This document shows, one piece after another, positions 8,342-16,841 of a stretch of DNA of 64,000 nt (positions are counted from its first letter, which is position 1; every line of letters begins with the position of its first letter). The position numbers were made by a program, and so were the translations under genes. Below the pieces are notes generated by a model, which made no database searches, was not told the DNA's origin, and saw only the letters and a program-made list of their open reading frames with translations. The DNA is from Pelagibacteraceae bacterium (GTDB lineage: Bacteria; Pseudomonadota; Alphaproteobacteria; Pelagibacterales; Pelagibacteraceae). The stretch spans positions 434,001 through 498,000 of the forward strand of contig JAGYIF010000001.1 in assembly GCA_018402735.1 (NCBI GenBank), in the 5' to 3' direction.

Positions 8342-10035
8342 TACAACAACCGTTGAAAGTTTATAACGAAAGCAATGCCGAGTTCGAAGCATTGTTAAAT
8401 GAGGACCTTTCCCAAAGATCAGTTCAAGAAAATACTATCGTTACAGGCAGAGTTGAAAAAATCGAAGAAAAATTTATTACGATTGATGTTAAAGGCAAAT
8501 CATCTGGGATGATTGACAAGACCGAATTGTCTCGTGAAGAATTAGAAAATTTAAAAGTAGGTGGCCAACTAGAGGTATATGTTGAGCGAGTTGAAAATAA
8601 AGTTGGAGATATTGTTTTAAGCGTCGAAAAAGCAAGAAGAGCAAAATCTTGGAAAAAAATTGAAGACGCATTTACTAATAAAGAAAAAGTTTCTGGCCTA
8701 GTTAAGAACTCTGTTAAAGGTGGATTTATAGTAGAAATCTTCGGAATATTTACTTTCTGTCCTTCCTCTCAATTAAGCGACAGACCAATCAAAAGTCCAA
8801 ACGAGTTTTTCAATAAACCATTAGAGTTTTATATTATCAAAATTGATAATGTTCGAATGAACGTGATCAGTTCAAGAAGAGCGATATTAGAAGAGGTTAA
8901 AAATCAAAACAAAGATGAAGTTATTTCTAAATATAAAATTAATGACATCGTCGAAGGCAAAGTAAAAGCAATAACTTCATACGGTCTATTTGTAAGCATA
9001 GAAAATTTAGATTGTTTGCTTCACTCTAGTGAAATCAGTCACCTTAAAATTTCTAATTTAAATGAAATGTTTAGCGTTGGTGATGCCGTAAAAGTTCAAA
9101 TTATTGAAATTGATAATGAAGCCAAAAGAATTAGCTTATCTATCAAAGCGATGTTACCAGATCCATTCAAAACTATCGGGGATAAGTATGTAGTTGGAAA
9201 AGACTATGATGTAAAAATTACTAAGCTTTCTGACTTTGGTGCATTTGCAGAAATAGATGAGGGAGTAATTGGATTAATTCATTCAAGCGAAATGAAGCAT
9301 ATGCAAAAAAATGTGAATCCAAAATCTATATTTAAAATTGGAGACGTAGTTAAAGTTAGATTAAAAGAAGTAGATACAGAGAAAAGAAAAATCAGTTTTA
9401 GTTACAAAGACACTCAACCAAATCCAATGAGTGATTTTCTTGAAAAATATCCAGTCGGAAGTATTGTGGACACAAAAGTTGTCAACAAACAGGACTTTGG
9501 TTTATTCTTAAATACTGGGAAGAGCGATATTGATATTTTTGTTCATTACAAGCAAATTTCGTTTGCTGAAACTTCAAAAGATTTAGATGATTATAAAAAA
9601 GATGATATGGTAAAAGTTAAAATCATCGATATCAAAGATGATAAAGTTAATGGATCTATCAGAGCCTTGAAAAAAGATCCTTTTAATTTCTTTGATGACA
9701 AAAAATTAAAAGATATTCTTTCTGTTCGTGTTGCTGAAGTTTTAGATAATGCAATTAAAGTTAACGTAGGTGAAGACAGATACCAAACTATTATTAAAAA
9801 AGCTGATATTGCATTAGAAAAATCAGATCAAAGACCTAATCGATTTGCACCAGGCGACACTTTGGATGCCATGATCATCGAATTAAATACTACTGAAAGA
9901 AAAGTGAGACTTTCTATTAAAGAACTAGAGAAACAACAGCAAGAAGAAGCAATTGCAAAATACGGAAGTGTATCATCTGGATCAAGCCTGTCAGATATTC
10001 TTGGTACAGCTCTTAAGAAAAAAGAAGATAAGTAA
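8338..10035 (+). CDS. rpsA: 30S ribosomal protein S1
   Basis: 565 residues with six consecutive S1 RNA-binding repeats (recurring pattern G-x-V-x(n)-G-x-[FV]-[AV]-x(n)-G-x-[IL]-H-x-[ST]-E, for example YGLFVSIENLDCLLHSSEIS and FGAFAEIDEGVIGLIHSSEM), the normal length for S1. S1 binds mRNA leaders on the small subunit and aids initiation on weak ribosome sites, which fits the scarcity of strong Shine-Dalgarno sequences in this window. The start is TTG at 8338, overlapping the aroA-cmk stop; no ATG lies near. ihfB follows, as in E. coli. Confidence 0.95.
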   Translation: MIQQPLKVYNESNAEFEALLNEDLSQRSVQENTIVTGRVEKIEEKFITIDVKGKSSGMIDKTELSREELENLKVGGQLEVYVERVENKVGDIVLSVEKARRAKSWKKIEDAFTNKEKVSGLVKNSVKGGFIVEIFGIFTFCPSSQLSDRPIKSPNEFFNKPLEFYIIKIDNVRMNVISSRRAILEEVKNQNKDEVISKYKINDIVEGKVKAITSYGLFVSIENLDCLLHSSEISHLKISNLNEMFSVGDAVKVQIIEIDNEAKRISLSIKAMLPDPFKTIGDKYVVGKDYDVKITKLSDFGAFAEIDEGVIGLIHSSEMKHMQKNVNPKSIFKIGDVVKVRLKEVDTEKRKISFSYKDTQPNPMSDFLEKYPVGSIVDTKVVNKQDFGLFLNTGKSDIDIFVHYKQISFAETSKDLDDYKKDDMVKVKIIDIKDDKVNGSIRALKKDPFNFFDDKKLKDILSVRVAEVLDNAIKVNVGEDRYQTIIKKADIALEKSDQRPNRFAPGDTLDAMIIELNTTERKVRLSIKELEKQQQEEAIAKYGSVSSGSSLSDILGTALKKKEDK

Positions 10036-10100
10036 TTTTACTTACCCAATCCTACTTTTTGTTATTTATTCTTTATAATCAATAAGCTATTCTACGTTGA

Positions 10101-10424
10101 ATGGAAAAAAAGACCTTTGTAAAAAAAGACCTAATTGTAAAATTACAAGCTCAATATCCTAAAGTTTTAAATACAGACATTGAGAAAATGGTCGATATTA
10201 TTTTCAAATATTTATCTAATCAATTAGCTTTAGGTCACAATGTTGAAATCAGAGGATTTGGAATGCTCAAAGTCAAAACTACCAAACCAAGAATTGCCCG
10301 CAACCCAAAAACAGGAGGCAAAGTAGAGGTGCCTTCCAAAAGAAAAATCAGCTGGAAAAGCTCTAAACTTTTAAATATTGCAATTAATCAAGAGGACAAA
10401 AAGATTGAGCAAGAACAAATATAA
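10101..10424 (+). CDS. ihfB: integration host factor beta subunit / HU family
   Basis: 107-residue DNA-bending protein. It shows the HU/IHF fold: helical N-terminus, VEIRGFG at 48-54, then the DNA-inserting beta arm with RNPKTG (67-72). The position directly after rpsA is the conserved locus for ihfB rather than hupB, and the Arg/Pro arm context suits IHF-beta. It would heterodimerise with IhfA to bend promoter and recombination DNA. The C-terminal tail (about 15 residues, Glu/Lys/Gln-rich) is longer than in E. coli. The 3' end overlaps pyrF by 20 bases when pyrF is started at 10405. Confidence 0.92.
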   Translation: MEKKTFVKKDLIVKLQAQYPKVLNTDIEKMVDIIFKYLSNQLALGHNVEIRGFGMLKVKTTKPRIARNPKTGGKVEVPSKRKISWKSSKLLNIAINQEDKKIEQEQI

Positions 10425-11106
10425 TATTTTTATAGCCTGCGATACTACTAGTTTGTCCGAAGCAAAAAAAATAATCAAACAAACGAAGCATAAGCAACTA
10501 AACATTGGTTATAAATTTGGTCTTGAATTTTTTAATTCTAAAAACGGTAGAAATTTTATTTCTAAATTACCTATAGCAAGTACGGTTTGGCTTGATCTAA
10601 AACTAATGGACATACCAAATACAGTTGCTTCTACAATTAAATCATTGCAGGATTTGAAACATGTAAAGTATCTAACTATCCATGCATCGGGTGGCTATGA
10701 AATGATGAAAGCAGCAAAGCAAGCTGCGAGAGAAACAAATAAACGATTAAAAGTATTGGCCGTGACTGTACTAACGTCATTTTCTGAGCAATCTCTTAAG
10801 CTAACTGGTCATACAAAAAAAATAAAACAAATTGTTGTAGAGCAAGCAACTCTTGCAAAACAAGCAGGTATAGATGGAATTGTATGTTCTGGTCATGAAG
10901 CAACTTTGGTAAAAAAGATTTGCAAAAGAATGCAAATTATCACTCCTGGCATAAGATTGCCTAGCGAATCTAAACACGATCAAAAAAGAGTAATGACTCC
11001 AATTCAAGCTTTTAATAATGGAGCAACAGGTATTGTCATCGGCAGAAGCATTACTAAAGGCAATATTAAAAATAATATAAAAAAATTAATTTCAGCGCTG
11101 CAATAG
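10405..11106 (+). CDS. pyrF: orotidine 5'-phosphate decarboxylase
   Basis: Decarboxylates OMP to UMP, the last step of de novo pyrimidine synthesis. 233 residues, a TIM barrel with the catalytic Asp-Lys-Asp signature DLKLMDIPNT and the phosphate-binding TPGIRLP and GIVIGRSIT segments, all intact. I start it at TTG 10405 because AAGAGG (10390-10395) lies 9 bases upstream; the in-frame TTG at 10378 would add nine residues inside ihfB. It ends immediately before the trpF ATG, so it heads the pyrF-trpFBA-accD-folC run. Confidence 0.92.
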   Translation: MSKNKYNIFIACDTTSLSEAKKIIKQTKHKQLNIGYKFGLEFFNSKNGRNFISKLPIASTVWLDLKLMDIPNTVASTIKSLQDLKHVKYLTIHASGGYEMMKAAKQAARETNKRLKVLAVTVLTSFSEQSLKLTGHTKKIKQIVVEQATLAKQAGIDGIVCSGHEATLVKKICKRMQIITPGIRLPSESKHDQKRVMTPIQAFNNGATGIVIGRSITKGNIKNNIKKLISALQ

Positions 11107-11718
11107 ATGTCAGCCACCATTAAAATTTGTGGATTGAGAGATAAAGATGCAATTGACGCAGCTATAAATTTTGGAGCAAAATATTTAGGATTTGTTTGCA
11201 ATTATCCTAAAAGCCCTAGAAATGTATCTCCCTATAAGCTCGTAGAAATAACGAATAATTTGCCTGATAGCATTGCATACAAGGTAGCGGTACTCGTAGA
11301 TCCAGATGATGGGCTTATTGATACTATAAAAAATAGTGTAGATTTTTTACAATTACATGGATCAGAAACTGATGAGCGCATTCTAGATATTAAAAGAAAA
11401 TTTAATCTTAATATTATTAAAGCTATCAAAATTAAAACAGAAGCAGATTTAAAACAAATCGATTCTTATACGAATGCAGACGATCTATTATTAGATACGC
11501 CGGCTATGGAGAAGTCAGAATTATTTAATTTTAATTTATTAGATAATACAAACATATCTTCTTATTTTCTAGCAGGAGGAATAAATATTGATAATGTTGC
11601 TCAAGCTATAAAATTTACTTCTAAATTAGATATTTCAAGTGGATTAGAGTCTGAACCTGGAGTTAAAGATTTAGAAAAAATTAAAAATTTTATGAAAGAA
11701 GTTAAAAGACATGCTTAA
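11107..11718 (+). CDS. trpF: phosphoribosylanthranilate isomerase, shortened active-site loop
   Basis: Amadori rearrangement of PRA to CdRP in tryptophan synthesis. 203 residues, TIM barrel, with KICGLRD at 6-12 (catalytic Cys8), FLQLHGSE at 80-87, the general-acid Asp130 (LLLD) and the phosphate-site DISSGLES-PGVKD near the C-terminus. The stretch after Asp130 reads TPAMEKSELF and lacks the usual glycine loop (GGxGxxFDW) found in most TrpF proteins. It overlaps trpB by 8 bases. trpE, trpG, trpD and trpC are not in the window; in alphaproteobacteria they commonly lie elsewhere. Confidence 0.85.
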   Translation: MSATIKICGLRDKDAIDAAINFGAKYLGFVCNYPKSPRNVSPYKLVEITNNLPDSIAYKVAVLVDPDDGLIDTIKNSVDFLQLHGSETDERILDIKRKFNLNIIKAIKIKTEADLKQIDSYTNADDLLLDTPAMEKSELFNFNLLDNTNISSYFLAGGINIDNVAQAIKFTSKLDISSGLESEPGVKDLEKIKNFMKEVKRHA

Positions 11719-12946
11719 GTTAAAAAAAGGAGTTTTATTAATAGATCAGCATGATAAAAACTATATGTATGGAGGAAAGTTTGGTGGAAACTTCATACCT
11801 GAAACATTAAAAAAACCAATTGAAGATCTAACAAATTTATTCGGCAAACTTCGATATGATAACAATTTCATCAAGGAAAGAGATTATTATTTTAAAAACT
11901 ATGTTGGCGCTCCTACCCCTTTTATAAAATTAGAAAATTTAACAAAATATTTGGGCGGCGCTCAGGTATATGCAAAAGTTGTTTCTAAAGCTAACGGCGG
12001 GGCACATAAAATCTATAATGCCGTAGTACATGCTTTAATCTGCAAACGTGCTGGTAAAAAATATATTGTTGGAGATACTGGAGCTGGGTACGCAGGAAAA
12101 ATGCTTAGTATGGCTGCTAAAAAATTTGGCCTTAAATGCAAAATTTTTATGGGGGCAAAAGATATCAAAAGGCAAAAGCCTAACTGTGAAGCTATGCGAA
12201 AAAATGGTGCAGAAATTGTTCCTGTGTATTCAGGAAGTCAGACCCTGGTTGATGCGGTAAGCGAATGCATGAGATACTGGGTATCTAATTGCGATACTAC
12301 TCATATGGCGGTTGGCAGCACTGTCGGTCCTAATATTTTTATTAAAATTTGTGCTTGGAGCACAGCACAGATTTCCAGGGAACTAATAGTTCAATTTAAA
12401 GAAGAGTTTGGCGGAGTACCAAAAAAATTAAAATTAATTAATTGCGTTGGTGGAGGTAGCTCTGCTGCTGGATTTTGGAATGAGTTTATAGATTATAACA
12501 AATCACAAGTTGAACTGATTGGAGTTGAGGCTGGTGGACCCAAAAATAGCAAACTACATGCTGCACCTCTTACATTTGGATCTAAAATTGGAATCCTACA
12601 TGGTGCGGCTCAATATGTTATTCAAGATAAAGATGGCCAAATAGGGAAAACATCATCTATCAGTGCTGGCTTAGATTACCCTGGCATTTCACCCCTTCAT
12701 TGTTTTTTAAAAGATACAAAACGAGCAAGATATACTTCCGCTTCTGATGAAGAATCGCTTCAAGCATATAAATTAGTTTCTGAATTAGAAGATTTATCTC
12801 CTTCTTTAGAGCCATCACATGCATTTGCAGAAGCAATTAAAATTACTCCCAAACTAAGTAAAGATACAGTTATTTGTGTAAATAGTTGCGGCGATGCCAA
12901 GAAAGATAGAGCTATTATCACAAAAAGACTTGGATTTTTTAGATGA
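11711..12946 (+). CDS. trpB: tryptophan synthase beta chain, divergent active site
   Basis: PLP enzyme that normally condenses indole with serine. 411 residues and the full TrpB architecture: GGKFGGNFIPE (21-31), PLP lysine in GGAHK (Lys100), GSTVGPN (202-208), phosphate loop CVGGGSSAAG (245-254), SISAGLDYPG (316-325), Glu367. Several positions that are nearly invariant in TrpB differ. The catalytic Glu (E109 in Salmonella) is Asp122; the following GQHG is GYAG (126-129); REDLxH before the PLP lysine is VVSKAN; GGGSNA is GGGSSA; and LSGRGDKD is NSCGDAKKD (391-399). It overlaps trpA by 4 bases, so it is a TrpB by synteny. Whether it uses indole and serine normally is open. Confidence 0.85.
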   Translation: MLKLKKGVLLIDQHDKNYMYGGKFGGNFIPETLKKPIEDLTNLFGKLRYDNNFIKERDYYFKNYVGAPTPFIKLENLTKYLGGAQVYAKVVSKANGGAHKIYNAVVHALICKRAGKKYIVGDTGAGYAGKMLSMAAKKFGLKCKIFMGAKDIKRQKPNCEAMRKNGAEIVPVYSGSQTLVDAVSECMRYWVSNCDTTHMAVGSTVGPNIFIKICAWSTAQISRELIVQFKEEFGGVPKKLKLINCVGGGSSAAGFWNEFIDYNKSQVELIGVEAGGPKNSKLHAAPLTFGSKIGILHGAAQYVIQDKDGQIGKTSSISAGLDYPGISPLHCFLKDTKRARYTSASDEESLQAYKLVSELEDLSPSLEPSHAFAEAIKITPKLSKDTVICVNSCGDAKKDRAIITKRLGFFR

Positions 12947-13743
12947 TATCAAAAATTAGTTTAGCTTTTTCCCAGTGCAAAAAAGAAAATAGACCTGCCT
13001 TACTCACCTATACCGTTGCTGGCGATAATACTAAAAAAAAATCACTAGAAATTCTAAATGCAATTGCTCCTCATGTAGATATTCTTGAAATTGGAATTCC
13101 TCACAATACCCCCGTTGCAGATGGGGGGCAAATTCAAACTAGTGCTTATCGGGCCATTAAGAACGGGATCAAAGTAAAAGATATTTTTCAAATCGTACAA
13201 CAATTTAAAAAAAATAGTTTAAATAAACCTGTTATTTTAATGGGTTACTATAATATTATTTTTCAACAAGGAGAAAAATCATTTTTAAAACATTGCAAGC
13301 GATCAGGTGTAGATGGATTAATTGTTGTGGACTTACCGTGGCCAGAAAATAAAAATTTTGCGAGCAAATGTAAAAAACAATCTATCAATTTTATACAGCT
13401 TCTCTCCCCTACTACTTCAGATATACGAATGAAAAAAATTATTAAAGAATCTCATGATATGGTTTATTACATTAGTATGCTATCCACTACTGGTGGTACG
13501 CTCAAAGTTTCTGCAAAAGAGATTTTAAAAAATTATAATAAAATCAAAAAAATTAACCCTAAACAGAATGTAGTAATTGGTTTTGGTATTACTGAAAAAA
13601 CAATTTCTTCCTTAACTGACGCAGATGGCCTGGTTGTGGGATCAGCTCTTTGCAAGGCTATTAGCAACGCTTTAAGCAGAGGTACAAATCCTGTTCGAAT
13701 GGCTGAGAATATGGTAAAAAAGCTAAGATCTAAAATTATATGA
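12943..13743 (+). CDS. trpA: tryptophan synthase alpha chain, divergent loop 2
   Basis: Cleaves indole-3-glycerol phosphate and channels indole to TrpB. 266 residues, TIM barrel. Both catalytic acids are present at standard numbering (Glu49 and Asp60), as are PVILMGYYN, GVDGLIVVDLP and the final GFGI...GLVVGSALC phosphate site. Loop 2, normally PFSDPxADGPxIQ, reads PHNTPVADGGQIQ: the Phe-Ser-Asp triad is His-Asn-Thr, so the Asp (D56) that contacts TrpB in the Salmonella complex is lost. The opening VTAGDP reads TVAGDN. It overlaps trpB by ATGA and accD by 4 bases. The changes on both sides of the alpha-beta interface suggest coevolution with the unusual TrpB. Confidence 0.87.
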   Translation: MISKISLAFSQCKKENRPALLTYTVAGDNTKKKSLEILNAIAPHVDILEIGIPHNTPVADGGQIQTSAYRAIKNGIKVKDIFQIVQQFKKNSLNKPVILMGYYNIIFQQGEKSFLKHCKRSGVDGLIVVDLPWPENKNFASKCKKQSINFIQLLSPTTSDIRMKKIIKESHDMVYYISMLSTTGGTLKVSAKEILKNYNKIKKINPKQNVVIGFGITEKTISSLTDADGLVVGSALCKAISNALSRGTNPVRMAENMVKKLRSKII

Positions 13744-14681
13744 ACTGGATAGAAAAAATTTCTAAAAAATTAAAACCAAAGTTAGATAATTTATTTAGAA
13801 GAAAATCTAATATCCCTGACAATCTTTGGACTAATTGCGCTGCATGTTCCGACATAATTTACAAAGAAGATATTGAAAATAACTTATACTGCTGCACCAA
13901 ATGTCAAGAACCTCAACAAATCTTACCTAGGCAAAGATTCGAAATTCTTTTTGATGAAGGAAAATTTGAAGAATTAGAAACTCCACGTTTAAGCTCTGAT
14001 CCATTACATTGGAAAGATATTACACCCTATAAAGACAAAGTTAAGACAGCCAGAAAAAAATTTAATCAAAGACATGCTGCTTTAGTTGCAACCGGTAATA
14101 TTAAAAACATAAAAACAGTTGTGTATTGCATGAACCAAAAATTTCTTGGCGGCTCTGTAGGGATTGAAGAAGGAGAAGCATTTGTATTTGCTTGTAAATA
14201 CGCAGTTGAACAGAGCATTCCTTTTATTGCTTTTCCACAAACTGGTGGTCAAAAAATGCAACATTCTGCGTATGCTTTAATGCAAATGCCAAAATCAATT
14301 ATTGGTTTACAGATGTTAGAAGAAAAGGGAATTCCTGCAATTATCATGGCAACTAGTCCTGTTGCTGGAGGAGTTACTGCAAGTTGGTTTTATGGTCCAT
14401 CTGTATTTGTGTTTGCAGAATCGGAGCATACAAAAATTATGTTTGCAGGTCCTAACGTTATTAAAAGAACTATTGGTGAAGATTTGCCTGATGGATTCCA
14501 AACGGCTGGATATTTATTAAAAAAAGGTTTTGTAGATAGAATTATTCATAGAAAAAATCATAGAGAAGAGCTTAGTAATTTGTTATCGATACTACTTAAT
14601 TTAAAAAATACACAGGCAACAAGCTCTCTAGATGCAACCGACGAAAATCCAATTTCTTCTCAACAGACTTTATCAGCTTAA
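13740..14681 (+). CDS. accD: acetyl-CoA carboxylase carboxyltransferase beta subunit, divergent
   Basis: Forms malonyl-CoA with AccA in fatty-acid synthesis. 313 residues: zinc finger with C33, C36, C52, C55, then a crotonase-like core with FLGGSVGIEEGEA (135-147), LMQMP (180-184), AGGVTAS (209-215), FAGPNVIKRT (235-244) and LPDGFQTA. The usually invariant acyl-CoA/oxyanion segment SGGARMQEG reads TGGQKMQHS (168-176), and NPTTGGVTASYAMLGD reads SPVAGGVTASWFYGPS. The paired glycines that make the oxyanion hole remain, so the protein is probably active but atypical. trpA-accD-folC order is the conserved alphaproteobacterial arrangement. folC begins inside its last 50 bases. Confidence 0.88.
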   Translation: MNWIEKISKKLKPKLDNLFRRKSNIPDNLWTNCAACSDIIYKEDIENNLYCCTKCQEPQQILPRQRFEILFDEGKFEELETPRLSSDPLHWKDITPYKDKVKTARKKFNQRHAALVATGNIKNIKTVVYCMNQKFLGGSVGIEEGEAFVFACKYAVEQSIPFIAFPQTGGQKMQHSAYALMQMPKSIIGLQMLEEKGIPAIIMATSPVAGGVTASWFYGPSVFVFAESEHTKIMFAGPNVIKRTIGEDLPDGFQTAGYLLKKGFVDRIIHRKNHREELSNLLSILLNLKNTQATSSLDATDENPISSQQTLSA

Positions 14682-15915
14682 TCCTCCAACTAGGATCGAA
14701 CTCACTTTAGACAGAATTAAAAGATTACTCAAAGATCTTAATAATCCAGAACAAAAACTATCAAACGTTATTACTGTTAGCGGAACCAATGGTAAAGGAA
14801 GTACATGTGAATATTTAAAAAATATTTTAAAAGAACATGGCCATTCTGTACATGTCTACACAAGTCCGCATATTGTAAAATTTAATGAAAGAATTTTTCT
14901 TAACGATCATTTCATAACAGATGATGAGTTCGAAACATTGGTTTACGAAGTAGATAATGCAAATAATAATCAAGACATAACTTTTTTTGAATTCATAACT
15001 GCTGTAGCTTTTCTGGCATTTTCAAAACAACAAGCAGATTATCATATTATTGAAACTGGGCTTGGAGGAATTGGTGACAGTACTAATGTATTTAATAAAC
15101 CAGTGGCGCAGATTTTAACATCTATCTCAAATGATCATTTAGAATATTTAGGTCCAACCCTAAAAGATATTGTTCGAAATAAATGCGGAATTATTAAAGA
15201 TAACACTAATATTATTATTTCAAAGCAAACTTTTGAAGTTATGGGCTACATTGATAGTGAATTAAAAAAAAATGCTTCAAAAAAATTAATTCTTTCTGAA
15301 GATTATCAAGTAAGTCAGGAAGGTAATAATATGATCTATCAAGATGACTTTGGCCTGATGGATCTAAAGATGCCAAAAATGAAAGGCAAGTTTCAATTAG
15401 AGAATGCAGCAACAGCTATTCAGGCATTACGAGCGACTGGTCTTGCCCTTGATATTTCAAAAACCTCCGAAGCTTTAAGTAAAACAGAACTTCCCGCAAG
15501 AATTCAGGAAATTACTAAAGGAAATTTAAGAAATCATGTTCATGATGAAAACAGATTAATTATTGATGGGTCTCACAACAAAGATGGTGGTAAAGAATTG
15601 GCCGAATATTTGACAACCATACAAGGAAAGAAAAGAATTTATTTCGTACTTGGTATGCTCACATCTAAAGATTTAAAGGGTTACCTAGAGAACTTCTCAA
15701 GTTTAGTAACTGAAATTAAGGCAGTAAAGTTAAGAGAAAATTTCTATGAAACTGATGAAATAATAAAAGTTGCAAGAGAATTTGGCATTCATACAAATCC
15801 AACTAAAAATGTAGCAAGCGGCCTTGCACAGCTGGCGCTGCAAGATCCAGAAAGTATTATTGTTGTTTGCGGAAGTTTGTATCTATCAGGAGCTGCATTA
15901 GAATTAAATATATGA
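14632..15915 (+). CDS. folC: folylpolyglutamate synthase / dihydrofolate synthase
   Basis: Mur-ligase-type enzyme that adds glutamate to folates (and to dihydropteroate). 427 residues with P-loop GTNGKGST (51-58), TSPHIVKFNERI, NDHLEYLG, PARIQEI and IDGSHNKDGG. Positions normally near-invariant differ: GLGGRLDATN reads GLGGIGDSTN, and EKAGI around the carbamylated lysine reads NKCGI (the Lys is kept). The ATG at 14632 lies 50 bases inside accD but is needed to include the conserved FLLNRLYQL...RIELTLDRI start. Its stop overlaps the next ATG (ATGA). Confidence 0.9.
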   Translation: MQPTKIQFLLNRLYQLNPPTRIELTLDRIKRLLKDLNNPEQKLSNVITVSGTNGKGSTCEYLKNILKEHGHSVHVYTSPHIVKFNERIFLNDHFITDDEFETLVYEVDNANNNQDITFFEFITAVAFLAFSKQQADYHIIETGLGGIGDSTNVFNKPVAQILTSISNDHLEYLGPTLKDIVRNKCGIIKDNTNIIISKQTFEVMGYIDSELKKNASKKLILSEDYQVSQEGNNMIYQDDFGLMDLKMPKMKGKFQLENAATAIQALRATGLALDISKTSEALSKTELPARIQEITKGNLRNHVHDENRLIIDGSHNKDGGKELAEYLTTIQGKKRIYFVLGMLTSKDLKGYLENFSSLVTEIKAVKLRENFYETDEIIKVAREFGIHTNPTKNVASGLAQLALQDPESIIVVCGSLYLSGAALELNI

Positions 15916-16463
15916 AAAAACTATTTACCTTTATTTTTTTATTTCTTATTCCATACATCTCTTATGCAAATGAAGATGGTTGGAAACTGCTACAAGATGG
16001 AGGAAAAATTGTTTGGATTAGACATGCAATCACAACACCCTCTTGTTGTGGAGACCCAGATAATTTAAAAATTGATGATAGATCTACTCAAAGAAATTTA
16101 GGAAAAGAAGGAATAGAACAAAGCAAAAAAATTGGCGAATTTTTCAAAAAAAATAATATTCAAATCGATCAGGTTCTGACTTCACAATTTGAAAGATGCC
16201 GTGATACAGCAAAATATGCATTTGGAGACTATAAAGATTTTTCTGCTCTTAATTCATTCTTTAGAGAAGGAATTGGATCAAATGCCCAAAGACAATTAAA
16301 AGAAATAAAAGAATTTGTGCAAAACTGGAATAGTAAGAAGAACTTAGTTTTTGTTACTCATCAAGTTGTAATTAGTAATTCAGTAAATGAAACCGTCTCT
16401 TCAGGTGAAATGGTGATAACTGATAAAAATATGAAAGTATTGGCAAGAATACCTACGTTGTAA
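15912..16463 (+). CDS. secreted histidine phosphatase family protein
   Basis: 183 residues, starting at the ATG that overlaps the folC stop (ATGA). A signal peptide (MKKLFTFIFLFLIPYISYA) predicts export to the periplasm. The mature part has the branch-2-like catalytic WIRHA (phospho-accepting His), TSQFERCRDT with a conserved Arg, and VTHQVVIS with the second His. It belongs to the phosphoglycerate-mutase-like/histidine phosphatase superfamily; the natural substrate is unknown, plausibly an extracellular phosphoester. It converges on trxA with no spacer. Confidence 0.8.
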   Translation: MKKLFTFIFLFLIPYISYANEDGWKLLQDGGKIVWIRHAITTPSCCGDPDNLKIDDRSTQRNLGKEGIEQSKKIGEFFKKNNIQIDQVLTSQFERCRDTAKYAFGDYKDFSALNSFFREGIGSNAQRQLKEIKEFVQNWNSKKNLVFVTHQVVISNSVNETVSSGEMVITDKNMKVLARIPTL

Positions 16464-16787
16464 TTATCTTACCTTACTATCTAACCACTCTTTAATATTT
16501 GCTTTAGAAGCAGCACCTACTTTAGTATCAATTAATTGACCACCGCTAAAAAGAAGCATAGTTGGTATTCCTCGCACTCCATATTTAGTCGGGGTATTCG
16601 GGGCATCATCAATATTATGTTTAGCAATAACTAGCTTATCCGCCATCTCATCTGACAATTCTTCTAGTACCGGACCAACCATTTTACAAGGACCACACCA
16701 TTCTGCCCAAAAATCTACAAGAACAGGCTTATCAGATTTTAATACTTGATTTTCAAAATTGTCGTCATTTACTTGTTTTGTTGCCAT
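16464..16787 (-). CDS. trxA: thioredoxin
   Basis: 107-residue cytoplasmic thioredoxin with the active site WCGPC in AEWCGPCKMVGP and the cis-proline loop GIPTML. It reduces ribonucleotide reductase and other disulfides. Ribosome site AGGAGA lies 7 bases before the ATG. In alphaproteobacteria trxA commonly lies next to folC, as here, though in convergent orientation. A TTGACA hexamer about 45 bases upstream on the minus strand may be part of its promoter, but no good -10 is visible. Confidence 0.96.
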   Translation of the reverse strand: MATKQVNDDNFENQVLKSDKPVLVDFWAEWCGPCKMVGPVLEELSDEMADKLVIAKHNIDDAPNTPTKYGVRGIPTMLLFSGGQLIDTKVGAASKANIKEWLDSKVR

Positions 16788-16841
16788 AAAGAATCTCCTA
16801 AATTTATATGAGCAAGTTAAGCATCTATCTCAAATTGTCAA

